Shown in pieces: positions 1 through 8,371 of a DNA stretch of 64,000 nt (positions are counted from its first letter, which is position 1; each line of letters starts with the position of its first letter). The position numbers were made by a program, and so were the translations under genes. This stretch comes from Algiphilus aromaticivorans DG1253 (GTDB taxonomy: Bacteria; Pseudomonadota; Gammaproteobacteria; Nevskiales; Nevskiaceae). A model generated the notes under the pieces. The model ran no database searches. It worked only from the letters and a program-made list of their open reading frames with translations, and was not told the origin of the DNA. The stretch covers positions 682,001 to 746,000 of the forward strand of contig NZ_JPOG01000001.1 in assembly GCF_000733765.1 (NCBI RefSeq), written 5' to 3'.

Positions 1-1185
1 GCGCGCCTTGCCAAGGCGGGCGGGGGTGTCCACCTGCAGTCGCCGCAGCGGGCTGTGTGCGCGCAGCAGGCTGCGTGCACGCTCCAGCCGCGCGGCGCGC
101 TCGCGGATCTGTGCCTGCGCGGCGCGAGCGAGCTGGCGGCGGCGCTGTGCCACGGCCGTCGCGCGCAGGCTGTCCGGCGCCACGGTGCGACGCGCGACTG
201 CGGCCATGCGCACGCTCAGCTCGTCGCAGCGCTGCGCCAATGTCTGCAGGCGTGCTTCCGGGGAGACGCGCTTCAGCCGTCGCTGCAGGTTGTCCAGGGC
301 ACTGCGGCGCTCGGCCTGTGCCTGCTGCTCAGCGCGCAGCAGGCGGCTGCGCAGTTGCGCCACGCGCTGGCTGATGGCACCGGCATCCGGAGCGACGCGC
401 TCGGCCGCGCCGGTGGGTGTTGGCGCACGCAGATCGGCGGCGAAGTCGGCGATGGTGGTGTCGGTCTCGTGGCCGACGCCGGTGATGACTGGAACGGCGC
501 AGGCGCGGATGGCGCGCGCGACGATCTCCTCGTTGAAGGCCCAGAGGTCCTCGATGGAGCCGCCGCCGCGCGCGAGCAGGATGACGTCGACATCCGGCGC
601 GCGCCGCGGCAGCTGCTCCAGCGCGGCGGCGATCTGCGGTGCTGCGCGCTCGCCCTGCACCAGCACGGGCAGCAGGTAGAGCGGGGTCATGGGCCAGCGG
701 CGCTCCAGGGTGGTCAGGATGTCGCGCAGCGCCGCCGCGTCGCTGGAGGTGATCAGGCCGATGGCGCGCGGGAAGACGGGCAGGGGGCGCTTGGCGGACT
801 CTTCGAAGAGCCCTTCGGCGGCCAGCTTCTTCTTCAGCGCCTCGAAGGCTGCCCAGAGTCGGCCTTCGCCGGCGCGCTGCATGGTGCGCGCCTTGATCTG
901 CAGCTTGCCGTTGGGCGGATAGAAGTCGAGCTGACCGCTGATCTCGATCTCGTCGCCTTCGGCCGGAGTGAAGGCGACGCCGCGCGCGTCGGAGGCGAAC
1001 ATCGCGCAGTCGATCTGCGCCTTGTCGTCCTTGAGCCGGAAGTACCAGTGGCCGGAGCGCGCGCGAAAGAAATTGGAGATCTCGCCCACAACGCGCAGTG
1101 TCGGAAAAGTGCTGCGCAGCGTGTCGGCCAGCAGGCCGGCGACCTCGCTGACGGTGTAGCTGCGGGGACTGCTCGCGCTGCTCAT
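1..1185 (-). CDS. xseA: Exodeoxyribonuclease VII large subunit, C-terminus cut by window edge
   Basis: Large subunit of exonuclease VII, which with XseB degrades single-stranded DNA to oligonucleotides in the cytoplasm. About 395 codons are visible, reading from an ATG at 1185. The family is usually about 400-460 residues, so a C-terminal part is probably missing beyond base 1. Visible features are the N-terminal OB-fold (VVGEISNF, GHWYFRLKD), the IGLITS segment and the conserved catalytic-domain stretch LARGGGSIEDLWAFN followed by VITGVGHETDTT, which is diagnostic for XseA. The last part is an Arg/Ala/Gln-rich helical region, as expected for the long coiled-coil domain. It is transcribed divergently from guaB, with 60 bp between the start codons. 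Confidence 0.95.
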   Translation of the reverse strand, partial: MSSASSPRSYTVSEVAGLLADTLRSTFPTLRVVGEISNFFRARSGHWYFRLKDDKAQIDCAMFASDARGVAFTPAEGDEIEISGQLDFYPPNGKLQIKARTMQRAGEGRLWAAFEALKKKLAAEGLFEESAKRPLPVFPRAIGLITSSDAAALRDILTTLERRWPMTPLYLLPVLVQGERAAPQIAAALEQLPRRAPDVDVILLARGGGSIEDLWAFNEEIVARAIRACAVPVITGVGHETDTTIADFAADLRAPTPTGAAERVAPDAGAISQRVAQLRSRLLRAEQQAQAERRSALDNLQRRLKRVSPEARLQTLAQRCDELSVRMAAVARRTVAPDSLRATAVAQRRRQLARAAQAQIRERAARLERARSLLRAHSPLRRLQVDTPARLGKAR

Positions 1186-1213
1186 CGACGGGCGGGGGAG
1201 CGGATCGAAGCGT

Positions 1214-1219
1214 TATACT
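1214..1219 (+). promoter_or_regulatory. Possible -10 box of the guaB promoter
   Basis: TATACT lies 27 bp before the guaB ATG in the short divergent gap to xseA. The region 17 bp upstream is G-rich and holds no good -35 box, so this is a weak inference from position and the hexamer alone. Confidence 0.3.
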
Positions 1220-1245
1220 ACGCTACGTCCAGCTAGCTCCCTGCC

Positions 1246-2721
1246 ATGATCCACGATTCGCAGCGCATTCTCTTCGAGGCCCTCACTTTCGACGATGTGC
1301 TGCTGCTGCCGGCCTACTCGCAGATCCTTCCCCGTACTGCGGATATCAGCACGCGCCTGACACGCGGCATCGTGTTGCCGGTACCGCTGCTGTCTGCAGC
1401 GATGGACACCGTTACCGAGGCGCGGCTGGCCATCGCCATCGCCCAGGAAGGCGGCCTCGGCATCGTGCACAAGAACATGTCCGTCGAGGCGCAGGCCGCC
1501 GAGGTCCGCCGGGTCAAGAAGTACGAGTCCGGCATCATCGTCGACCCCATCACGGTGTCGCCCGGCATGACCATCGGCCAGGTGCTGGAGCTGACCCGCG
1601 CCAACCAGATCTCCGGCGTGCCGGTGGTCGACGGCGAGGAACTGGTCGGCATCGTGACTTCGCGCGACCTGCGTTTCGAGACGCGCTTCTCCGAGCCGGT
1701 ATCGGTGGTCATGACGCCCAAGGATCGGTTGATCACCGTGCGCGAGGACGCCTCGCGCGAAGAGATCATGCACAAGCTGCACGAGAACCGCATCGAGAAG
1801 GTGCTGGTGGTCGGCGACGGCTTCGCCCTGCGCGGCTTGATCACGGTCAAGGACATCCAGAAGTCCACCGACTTTCCCTTCGCCTGCAAGGATGAGCACG
1901 GCCGGCTGCGCGTCGGCGCGGCCGTCAGCACCGGCGGGGATACCGAGGATCGCATCGCTGCGCTGATCGAGGCCGGTGCCGATGTGCTCGTCGTCGATAC
2001 CGCGCACGGCCACAGCATGGGTGTGCTGGAGCGCGTCAGCTGGGTCAAGAAGAATTATCCGGATGTGCAGGTGGTGGGCGGCAATATCGCGACGGCTGCT
2101 GCCGCCGAGGCACTGGTCAAGGCCGGCGCCGACGCCGTCAAGGTCGGCATCGGCCCGGGCTCGATCTGCACGACGCGCGTCGTCGCCGGCGTCGGTGTGC
2201 CGCAGGTCTCCGCCATCATGGAAGTGGCCTCGGCGCTGAAGGGCACCGACGTGCCGCTGATTGCGGACGGCGGCATCCGATTCTCCGGTGACTTTGCCAA
2301 GGCCATCGCCGCCGGTGCGCACTCGGTGATGATCGGTTCCATGCTTGCCGGTACCGAGGAAGCCCCGGGCGAGGTCGAGCTGTACCAGGGCCGTTCCTAC
2401 AAGTCCTACCGTGGCATGGGCTCGATGGGCGCCATGGCACAGGGCAGCAAGGACCGCTACTTCCAGGAATCCACTTCGGACCCGGACAAGCTCGTCCCCG
2501 AAGGCATCGAAGGCCGCGTGCCCTACAAGGGCCCGATGGGCGCCATCGTCCACCAGCTGGTGGGCGGCCTGCGCAGCTCCATGGGCTACACCGGCTGTGG
2601 CGACATCGAGACCATGCGCACCGCCACCAGCTTCGTGAAGATCAGCGCCGCCGGCATGCGCGAGAGCCACGTCCACGACGTCTCCATCGTCAAGGAAGCG
2701 CCGAACTACCGGGTTGAGTGA
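1246..2721 (+). CDS. guaB: Inosine-5'-monophosphate dehydrogenase
   Basis: Oxidises IMP to XMP with NAD+, the committed step of guanine nucleotide synthesis. The protein has 491 residues, the normal family length. The N-terminal [13 protein letters not shown] is typical of the family. Two CBS domains lie at about residues 95-205 inside the TIM barrel. The active-site loop [14 protein letters not shown] places the catalytic Cys at about residue 308. The flap motif ([12 protein letters not shown]) and the SMGYTGC stretch near the end are also present. The XMP product feeds guaA, which lies 936 bp downstream; the space between is taken by an opposing toxin-antitoxin module, so the usual guaBA operon is interrupted here. 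Confidence 0.98.
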   Translation: MIHDSQRILFEALTFDDVLLLPAYSQILPRTADISTRLTRGIVLPVPLLSAAMDTVTEARLAIAIAQEGGLGIVHKNMSVEAQAAEVRRVKKYESGIIVDPITVSPGMTIGQVLELTRANQISGVPVVDGEELVGIVTSRDLRFETRFSEPVSVVMTPKDRLITVREDASREEIMHKLHENRIEKVLVVGDGFALRGLITVKDIQKSTDFPFACKDEHGRLRVGAAVSTGGDTEDRIAALIEAGADVLVVDTAHGHSMGVLERVSWVKKNYPDVQVVGGNIATAAAAEALVKAGADAVKVGIGPGSICTTRVVAGVGVPQVSAIMEVASALKGTDVPLIADGGIRFSGDFAKAIAAGAHSVMIGSMLAGTEEAPGEVELYQGRSYKSYRGMGSMGAMAQGSKDRYFQESTSDPDKLVPEGIEGRVPYKGPMGAIVHQLVGGLRSSMGYTGCGDIETMRTATSFVKISAAGMRESHVHDVSIVKEAPNYRVE

Positions 2722-2743
2722 GGGCGGAGCCCGACTTAATGGG

Positions 2744-2992
2744 CTACTCGCGCCTGTTTGCCTTCAGTTCGTCTAGCAGCTCCGCGAGAGTCAGTGTCGG
2801 GTCGTACCGGCGCTCGATGGCGTCAGCCAAGTCGAGATCGTCTTCGGACAGCTCGGCACGTACGGCGTCGTTAACAAGCTGGGACAGAGAGCGATTCGTT
2901 CGAGCTGTCTTATTCCGCAACGCTGCGTGCAATTCGGGATCAAGCTCGATCGTGCACCTCACGGAACGCTTGCCCATGTCTTCAACCCTCAC
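2744..2992 (-). CDS. Ribbon-helix-helix protein, probable second antitoxin of the MazF module
   Basis: Small protein of 82 residues from a GTG at 2992 that overlaps the MazF stop codon (GTGA), or 77 residues from the ATG at 2977. The segment VRCTIELDPELHAALR is the beta-strand and first helix of a ribbon-helix-helix DNA-binding fold. The C-terminus is acidic and helical (LSEDDLDLADAIERR), as in antitoxins that wrap a toxin. It is the third gene of a translationally coupled three-gene unit transcribed toward guaB. Its role as antitoxin or repressor is inferred from fold and position; it could instead be the DNA-binding co-repressor while the first gene neutralises the toxin. Confidence 0.75.
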   Translation of the reverse strand: MRVEDMGKRSVRCTIELDPELHAALRNKTARTNRSLSQLVNDAVRAELSEDDLDLADAIERRYDPTLTLAELLDELKANRRE

Positions 2993-3315
2993 CCCGCGAT
3001 GCCGAGAAAGATGGCAAGACGTCGGTTGACTTCCAGCAGTTCCTCGGACGCGATGTGACCGATTTCCTCGCCAATACGCGTCCGTTTCACGGTCACGGTC
3101 TTGTCCACCATGATCTGCGAGCGTTGCCGCAAGCCATTGTCGGGTGTGGGGGACAGATCCACCCGAATCAAAGGTGCCGCCCGCAGATCGCTGCTAATGG
3201 GAAGGAGTGTCACCGACGGGTGCTCGTCGAAGAAGTCGGACTGAACGACCAGGGCGGGACGAGGCTTGCCGTAGTCCCCCTGCAGTGTCACCGTCACGAT
3301 GCTGCCGCGCTTCAT
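2989..3315 (-). CDS. mazF: MazF/PemK-family endoribonuclease toxin
   Basis: Predicted mRNA-cleaving toxin of a type II toxin-antitoxin system. The 108-residue length is typical for MazF/PemK. The N-terminal RGSIVTVTL followed by GDYGKPRPALVVQSD is the hallmark strand-loop of the family, and SQIMVDKTVTVKRTRIGEEIG matches the conserved second block. Its ATG overlaps the stop of the upstream DUF3018-like antitoxin (ATGA), and its stop overlaps the GTG start of the downstream ribbon-helix-helix gene. Coupling of all three suggests a single autoregulated operon. The cleavage sequence cannot be read from the protein. Confidence 0.9.
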   Translation of the reverse strand: MKRGSIVTVTLQGDYGKPRPALVVQSDFFDEHPSVTLLPISSDLRAAPLIRVDLSPTPDNGLRQRSQIMVDKTVTVKRTRIGEEIGHIASEELLEVNRRLAIFLGIAG

Positions 3316-3524
3316 GACCAGTCTTGGGTGTCAGCGACGCGCTCGATCCAATCCAGCGTTTCATCTTCCTGCGGGTCCGCTGCCAGCAGCGCGGACTGGC
3401 GCCGGCACTCGGCGGCAAAGCCCTGCTTTCGCGTATCCGGCACCCAGAGCTGTACCGGGCGCAGCCCAGCAGCGCGCAGTGCTTCTCTCCGCTTCTGTAC
3501 TCTTTCCGATCCTGACGTTGCCAT
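3312..3524 (-). CDS. DUF3018-type MazE antitoxin
   Basis: Seventy-residue first gene of the toxin-antitoxin operon. The core (SERVQKRREALRAAGLRPVQLWVPDTR) fits the DUF3018 antitoxin family that accompanies MazF/PemK toxins, and the rest (DPQEDETLDWIERV) is acidic. A GAGG ribosome binding site lies just upstream of the ATG at 3524. The ATGA overlap with mazF supports co-translation. The match is by eye to a family pattern; the alternative is another small antitoxin family in the same position. Confidence 0.8.
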   Translation of the reverse strand: MATSGSERVQKRREALRAAGLRPVQLWVPDTRKQGFAAECRRQSALLAADPQEDETLDWIERVADTQDWS

Positions 3525-3563
3525 TGCCGATCCTCGCGACCGTTCGCCAAAAGACTGGCACTA

Positions 3564-3580
3564 GTTACATGTAACGTCAA
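3564..3580 (-). promoter_or_regulatory. Probable operator and -35 box of the toxin-antitoxin operon
   Basis: The perfect 12-bp palindrome GTTACATGTAAC (3564-3575) lies 40 bp upstream of the first antitoxin start. On the minus strand it is directly preceded by TTGACG (3580-3575), a good -35 box, so the palindrome falls in the promoter spacer. That is where an autoregulating antitoxin would bind. The -10 box is not clear. Confidence 0.55.
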
Positions 3581-3657
3581 CACTTGCAACATCTCGAGCC
3601 GAGCTTAGTTACAGCGGCGGCTGGTAGCTGGACCTATCCACTGTAAGAACGCATTCA

Positions 3658-5232
3658 ATGACCGACATCCACGCCCATCGCATCCTGATCCTCGATTTCG
3701 GGTCTCAGTACACCCAGCTCATCGCCCGCCGCGTCCGCGAAGCCGGCGTCTACTGCGAGCTGCGGCCCTGGCGGCAGGCAGCAGACGCGGTTCGGGACTT
3801 CGCGCCGCAGGGGATCATCCTCTCCGGCGGGCCGGAGACGGTGCTTGGTGCGGATGCGCCACGCGCCGGCGAGGCGGTGTGGGCGGCCGGCGTGCCGGTG
3901 CTGGGCATCTGCTACGGCATGCAGACCATGGCCGCGGAGCTGGGCGGCAGCGTGGCGCCGGGCGATGTCCAGGAGTTCGGCTACGCCCGCGTCCGGGCGC
4001 GCAACCACTCGCCGCTGCTGCGCGACATTGAGGATCACGTCGAGGCCGACGGTGCGGCCTATCTCGATGTCTGGATGAGCCACGGCGACCACGTCACCAC
4101 GCTCCCCGAAGGTTTCCAGCGCATCGCCGAGACCGGCGACGTGCCGGTGGCCGGCATGGCCGACCCGGATCGCGGCCTCTACGGCCTGCAGTTCCACCCG
4201 GAGGTCACCCACACCACGCAGGGCAAGCGCATCCTGGAGCGCTTTGTTCATGACATCTGCGGCTGCCCGCGCGCCTGGACGCCGGCCAACATCGTCGAAG
4301 ACCTGACTGCGCGCGTACGTGAGCAGGTCGGCAACAGCCACGTGCTGCTCGGCCTGTCCGGCGGCGTGGATTCGTCAGTGGTAGCGGCATTGCTGCACAA
4401 GGCGCTGGGCGATCAGCTGACCTGCGTCTTCGTCGACAACGGCCTGCTGCGCCAGGACGAGGGCGACCAGGTGATGCGCGTCTTCGCGCGGCATCTGGGT
4501 GCGCGCGTCATCCGCGTCGACGCCGAGGAGCGATTCCTCGGCGCGCTGGCCGACGAGGCCGACCCCGAGGCCAAGCGCAAGATCATCGGCCGCACCTTCA
4601 TCGAGGTCTTCGACGAGGAGGCCGGCAAGCTGGAGAACGTCGACTATCTGGCCCAGGGCACCATCTACCCGGACGTCATCGAGTCCGCCGGCGGCGAGAC
4701 TGGCGGCGCCCACGTCATCAAGTCCCATCACAATGTTGGCGGCCTGCCCGAGCACATGAAGCTCAAGCTGGTCGAGCCGCTGCGCGAGTTGTTCAAGGAC
4801 GAGGTCCGCAATATCGGCCTCGAGCTGGGCCTGCCACGCGACATGGTCATGCGCCACCCCTTCCCGGGGCCGGGGCTGGGTGTACGCATCCTCGGCCGCG
4901 TGCACAAGGACGCCGCCGACACCCTGCGCCGCGCCGACGCCATCTTCATCGAGGAGCTGCGCGCCGCCGACTGGTACGACCGCGTCAGCCAGGCCTTCGC
5001 CGTCTACATTCCGGTGAACAGCGTCGGCGTCACCGGCGACGGCCGCCGCTACGCCCCGGTCATCGGCCTGCGTGCGGTCGAGACGGTCGACTTCATGACC
5101 GCCCGCTGGGCGCAGCTGCCCTACGACCTGCTCGACACCTGCGCACGCCGCATCGTCAACGAAGTCCCGAACGTCTCGCGCGTCGTCTATGACATCTCCG
5201 GCAAGCCGCCGGCGACCATCGAGTGGGAATAG
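3658..5232 (+). CDS. guaA: GMP synthase (glutamine-hydrolysing)
   Basis: Converts XMP to GMP using ATP and glutamine. The 524-residue protein has the class I amidotransferase domain first, with nucleophile Cys at about residue 85 in GICYGMQTM and the catalytic FHPEV-T block near 180. The ATP-pyrophosphatase P-loop LSGGVDSS lies at about residue 234. The C-terminal dimerisation domain contains [12 protein letters not shown] and ends in the standard KPPATIEWE. It follows guaB in function but is separated from it by the opposing toxin-antitoxin module, so it probably relies on a promoter in the 130 bp upstream of its start. Confidence 0.98.
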   Translation: MTDIHAHRILILDFGSQYTQLIARRVREAGVYCELRPWRQAADAVRDFAPQGIILSGGPETVLGADAPRAGEAVWAAGVPVLGICYGMQTMAAELGGSVAPGDVQEFGYARVRARNHSPLLRDIEDHVEADGAAYLDVWMSHGDHVTTLPEGFQRIAETGDVPVAGMADPDRGLYGLQFHPEVTHTTQGKRILERFVHDICGCPRAWTPANIVEDLTARVREQVGNSHVLLGLSGGVDSSVVAALLHKALGDQLTCVFVDNGLLRQDEGDQVMRVFARHLGARVIRVDAEERFLGALADEADPEAKRKIIGRTFIEVFDEEAGKLENVDYLAQGTIYPDVIESAGGETGGAHVIKSHHNVGGLPEHMKLKLVEPLRELFKDEVRNIGLELGLPRDMVMRHPFPGPGLGVRILGRVHKDAADTLRRADAIFIEELRAADWYDRVSQAFAVYIPVNSVGVTGDGRRYAPVIGLRAVETVDFMTARWAQLPYDLLDTCARRIVNEVPNVSRVVYDISGKPPATIEWE

Positions 5233-5320
5233 CTTGCCGACCGGAGTGCTTGCGGAAAGGCGCGCGAAAGGCTTTGCCTTACCGGACTGTCAGATATTGC
5301 TGACAACAGTGCATCCGGGC

Positions 5321-5349
5321 TTTGTGGCAGCCTCCGCGCTGCCTATAAT
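5321..5349 (+). promoter_or_regulatory. Sigma-70-type promoter for the lipoprotein hydrolase
   Basis: TTTGTG (5321-5326) and a perfect TATAAT (5344-5349) are spaced by exactly 17 bp, about 60 bp before the ATG of the following gene. Confidence 0.65.
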
Positions 5350-5407
5350 GCGGCGCAACATCATATAAAGCGTCACTAGAATTCAAATCCCCCTGCGAGA
5401 GAACCCC

Positions 5408-6925
5408 ATGCGGCCCATCCCCCTGCAGCTCAGCGCGCTTCTGTTATCCGCCATCCTGCTTGCCGCATGTGGAGGTGGCAATGACAGCTCCGGCGGCACC
5501 GTGCCCCCCGACAATGGCGGCCAGAACGGCGGTGACAACGGTGGCGGAACTGGCGGGGATGGCGGCGACGGCGGCGATCCCGCCGGGGGCAGCAAGACCT
5601 GCCAGGACGACTTCTCCACCGAGCGTCTCGACAACGGCGAGTCCTGCGCCCCGCGCTACGCCGCGTTCTGCCCGAGCAACCGTGGCGACGAGCAGTTCAC
5701 GCACGACAGCGTCGTACCCTGCGACGGCGTGCTGATCGAGGAGATATCCGTCGACAGCGAGGAAAGCTTCGAGGGCGAGCTGCAATACATCGTCATGCGC
5801 CCCGCCAACGCCGAGCCCGAAGCCGTGTTGGTGAATCTGCATTTCCGCCAGCTGTTGCGCGAGCCCATCACCGCCGCCGCCACGCACGCCGTCGTCACGC
5901 GTCAGGCCGAGCTGGTCAAGGCGCGCAACGTCATGGTCATCCTGCCCGGCGCCCCCGGCGGCGTCTGGCCCTCCTATCGGCTGATCGACGACGTGGCCGG
6001 GCTCACCGACGGTTCGCTCGTCGATCAGGTCCTCGCCGGGCTGCTGGATGGCGGCCTCGTGGACAACCCGCTTGTGGACCGGCTCACCGAGCTGGGCCTT
6101 CCCATCGGCTTGCTGGAGGATGCCCTGCAAGGCGACGGCGACCTTTCCGCCCTAGCCGGTCTGATCAGCGGGCTCACGCCCAGCATCGATTCCACCGAGG
6201 ACTTCATGGACTATATCGAGCTGGCGCGCGAGGACGCCCTGTCGCGCTTCGGCGGCGCCGAGCTGCCCCAGTTCATGGCCGGCCTCTCCAATGGCGGCAT
6301 CTATGCGCTGCGCTTCGCCTGCGAGCGACCGGAGCTGGGTCTGGATGCCGTCATGAGCGTGGCGGGTGCCATGGGGCCGAGCGAAGCCGAGGCGTGCCGC
6401 GGGCGTGACCCCATCGGCACGGTACAGGTCCACGGCGCGCGGGACTTCGTGTCCCCCTACAACGGCTTTCCGACCTACCCCGTGCGCGGCGGCCCGCTGT
6501 TGCCGCTGGACCTCGCGATCTTCGACGGGCTCGACGTCCCGCTGCCCGGCGACGAAGGACTCGAACCGCCCGAGGAGCTCGCCGGCTTGTCCGGCATCCT
6601 GGAACTGCCGGGTCTCTTCCTCGACGTTTTCGCGCCCAACAACAGCTGTGGCGGTGCGCTGAATGTTTCCACCATCCCCGCCGGCGCAGCCGGGCAGGGC
6701 GAGGGCGCCGGCGACATCCTCATCGAGCACTTCGAGAGCTGCGACAACCCGCAGGGTCGTCGCAGTTACATGGTCACCGTCGAGGAAGGCGGCCACAACT
6801 GGCCCGGCTACGACGCACCCTTCGGCAACGAAGCCAACGTCAATGTCTTCGGCGCCGTCAGTTATGACTTCGACGCCACGCTCTACGGCTACGACCTCAT
6901 GCGGCGCGCTGCCGGGTTGAACTGA
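5408..6925 (+). CDS. Lipoprotein alpha/beta hydrolase, PHB-depolymerase/LpqC-like esterase
   Basis: Exported lipoprotein of 505 residues. The signal ends in the lipobox LAAC (Cys21), followed by an Asp/Gly-rich linker to about residue 60, so it is probably anchored in the outer membrane with the enzyme held away from it. A serine-hydrolase triad can be read: GLSNGG with Ser294, HGARDF with Asp346, and GGHNWPGY with His463. The final GGHNWPG motif is common in secreted polyhydroxybutyrate depolymerase-like and feruloyl-esterase-like families. A Leu/Gly-rich segment at about residues 202-255 sits between the N-terminal strands and the nucleophile and looks like an insertion. The substrate is unknown. 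Confidence 0.75.
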   Translation: MRPIPLQLSALLLSAILLAACGGGNDSSGGTVPPDNGGQNGGDNGGGTGGDGGDGGDPAGGSKTCQDDFSTERLDNGESCAPRYAAFCPSNRGDEQFTHDSVVPCDGVLIEEISVDSEESFEGELQYIVMRPANAEPEAVLVNLHFRQLLREPITAAATHAVVTRQAELVKARNVMVILPGAPGGVWPSYRLIDDVAGLTDGSLVDQVLAGLLDGGLVDNPLVDRLTELGLPIGLLEDALQGDGDLSALAGLISGLTPSIDSTEDFMDYIELAREDALSRFGGAELPQFMAGLSNGGIYALRFACERPELGLDAVMSVAGAMGPSEAEACRGRDPIGTVQVHGARDFVSPYNGFPTYPVRGGPLLPLDLAIFDGLDVPLPGDEGLEPPEELAGLSGILELPGLFLDVFAPNNSCGGALNVSTIPAGAAGQGEGAGDILIEHFESCDNPQGRRSYMVTVEEGGHNWPGYDAPFGNEANVNVFGAVSYDFDATLYGYDLMRRAAGLN

Positions 6926-6988
6926 TCCCAGTGAAAGCGGGGTAGGCGATCAGGCAGGATGCGTCGTGCCCGGCCTCGTGACTCGCCT

Positions 6989-7459
6989 TTACTCGGAAGC
7001 TTTCTCGGACGCGCGCTGCCAAGTCTGCGTGCGCCCGAATAGCGACACGCCTACGTAACCGCGCAGCTTCAGCTTCTGCCCCTCGTCAGCCAGCTCCGCG
7101 CGCGCCTTGTAGATCTTTCCGCTCTCCGGATCGAGAACGCGGCCGCCGGTCCATGCGCCGTCTTCCCGCGTCAGGCCCCAGAGGATCTCCATGCCCTTGA
7201 TCGGCTCCCCCTGTCGGGCGCCCTCGCAGGCCTTGCAGACCGGGTCTGGCACGGGTGGATCGATGATCGCGACGACGCGGCCCCGCAACTCCCCATCCTG
7301 CTCGGTGATCTCCACCAGCGAGCGCACCTCGCCGCTATCGTCGTCGATGGTCTGCCACGTGCCGGTAGGGCCGGGATCCTCGGCGACGGCAGCGAAGGGC
7401 CACAGAAGCGCCAGTAGCAGTAGGCGAGCGGGGCGGCGAGTAGACACGGGCGGGATCAT
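6989..7459 (-). CDS. DUF2147 family exported protein
   Basis: Exported 156-residue protein starting at the ATG at 7459 (MIPPVSTRRPARLLLL), which gives a clean signal peptide ending near AVAED; the reading frame is open 63 bp further upstream but that part looks untranslated. The mature part contains GTWQTIDDDSG, a paired Cys motif (PVCKACEG), GMEILWGL, and the closing GYVGVSLFGRTQTW block, all characteristic of DUF2147. The molecular role of this lipocalin-like family is not established. Single gene, transcribed toward the hydrolase. Confidence 0.85.
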   Translation of the reverse strand: MIPPVSTRRPARLLLLALLWPFAAVAEDPGPTGTWQTIDDDSGEVRSLVEITEQDGELRGRVVAIIDPPVPDPVCKACEGARQGEPIKGMEILWGLTREDGAWTGGRVLDPESGKIYKARAELADEGQKLKLRGYVGVSLFGRTQTWQRASEKASE

Positions 7460-7623
7460 AGGATTCGTCCTTCCGGGTGGGCTATAGCGTGGTGATAGTC
7501 GCCCAAAATAGCGCCAGCTCACCCGTGCTGCTGCCCGACGCCGCCTGTACCCAGAAGCATTACACCGGTGGGATTATTTCCGACGACTCGCTAGTTGACA
7601 CGAATGCGCGGGAGAAAGCGAAA

Positions 7624-7644
7624 GACTGACAATATTTGTCAGTC
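7624..7644. promoter_or_regulatory. Inverted repeat in the pilA upstream region
   Basis: Two perfect 9-bp arms, GACTGACAA and TTGTCAGTC, flank a 3-bp spacer about 90 bp upstream of the pilA sigma-54 promoter. The arms contain TGTC/GACA steps, and more of these occur down to 7700. PilR, the sigma-54 activator of pilA in Pseudomonas, binds repeated TGTC-type sites at about this distance, so this is a candidate enhancer; that assignment is inference. Confidence 0.45.
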
Positions 7645-7734
7645 ATCGACAATCGACCGAGCGCTCCTGTGTCATCTGAATAGACAATCACCCGACAGAT
7701 GGGGCTTTCAAGAAAGATGAACGGTAGTCCAGGT

Positions 7735-7751
7735 TTGGCACGCCGCTTGCT
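7735..7751 (+). promoter_or_regulatory. Sigma-54 (RpoN) promoter of pilA
   Basis: TTGGCACG at 7735-7742, four bases, then TTGCT at 7747-7751 gives the -24/-12 consensus with the GG and GC dinucleotides correctly spaced. The transcription start would be near 7762, leaving an 80-base leader before the pilA ATG. Regulation by the PilS/PilR pair is expected from the family. Confidence 0.85.
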
Positions 7752-7841
7752 CCACTTCACTAGGAGACATTCGGGTCCCGGCCAGCGCAAGCTGCTCGGT
7801 ACCGCCCGCTCCTTCACAACCATGCATTAATGGAGAAGCAC

Positions 7842-8297
7842 ATGAACACGAAGATGAAGCAGGCTCAGCAGGGCTTTACCCTGATCGAGCTGATGATCGT
7901 TGTGGCGATCATCGGTATTCTGGCCGCCATCGCCATTCCGGCGTATCAGGACTACACGGTTCGCGCGAAGATGACGGAAGCTGTTACGGCAATTGGTTCG
8001 GCGAAAGCTTCGGTATCCGAGTTTTTCATTAGCGAAGGCGCCTTTCCTGCGGGTAACGATGAAGCAGGGATTACCGTGACGCAGGACCAGTCGGATGTCG
8101 TTGACTCGGTCTCCTGGGATGGCACCGATACGCTCACAGTAACCCTCGAAGCCAGCTTCCAGGACGGCGAGCTGACCGGCGGTGAAACCTTCGAACTCGT
8201 AGCTACATCTGCCGACAATGGGGTGAGTTGGAATTGTCAGGCTGGTACTGGTGGTAATGCGATTCCCACCAAGTATCTACCTTCTAACTGCCGCTAA
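7842..8297 (+). CDS. pilA: Type IV major pilin, PilA
   Basis: Prepilin of 151 residues. The leader is short and basic ([11 protein letters not shown]) and is cut before Phe by PilD: the [28 protein letters not shown] block is the classical pilin N-terminus. Two C-terminal Cys residues (in WNCQ and SNCR) can form the disulfide-bounded D-region. The ATG at 7842 is preferred over the one at 7830, because the upstream GGAGAAG then acts as its ribosome binding site. Expression should be driven by the sigma-54 promoter at 7735, and the gene ends in a strong terminator. The next gene, a polytopic TPR protein, lies where pilin-modifying enzymes often occur. Confidence 0.96.
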   Translation: MNTKMKQAQQGFTLIELMIVVAIIGILAAIAIPAYQDYTVRAKMTEAVTAIGSAKASVSEFFISEGAFPAGNDEAGITVTQDQSDVVDSVSWDGTDTLTVTLEASFQDGELTGGETFELVATSADNGVSWNCQAGTGGNAIPTKYLPSNCR

Positions 8298-8321
8298 CAG
8301 TCGTTCGGTTGTAGTTAGGAG

Positions 8322-8355
8322 CCCCCGCTCATGGCGAGCGGGGGTTTCTTTTTTT
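8322..8355 (+). terminator. Rho-independent terminator of pilA
   Basis: A 9-bp perfect stem (CCCCCGCTC / GAGCGGGGG) with loop ATGGC is followed by TTTCTTTTTTT. Confidence 0.95.
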
Positions 8356-8371
8356 GAAGAATGGATATTTC

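Noticed and set aside
1213-2676. 487-residue minus-strand open frame opposite guaB
   Set aside because: His/Asp/Arg-rich shadow of a high-GC gene; the plus strand carries an unmistakable IMP dehydrogenase.
7560-7823. 87-residue minus-strand open frame upstream of pilA
   Set aside because: It covers the sigma-54 promoter and leader of pilA, has no family pattern and no ribosome site.
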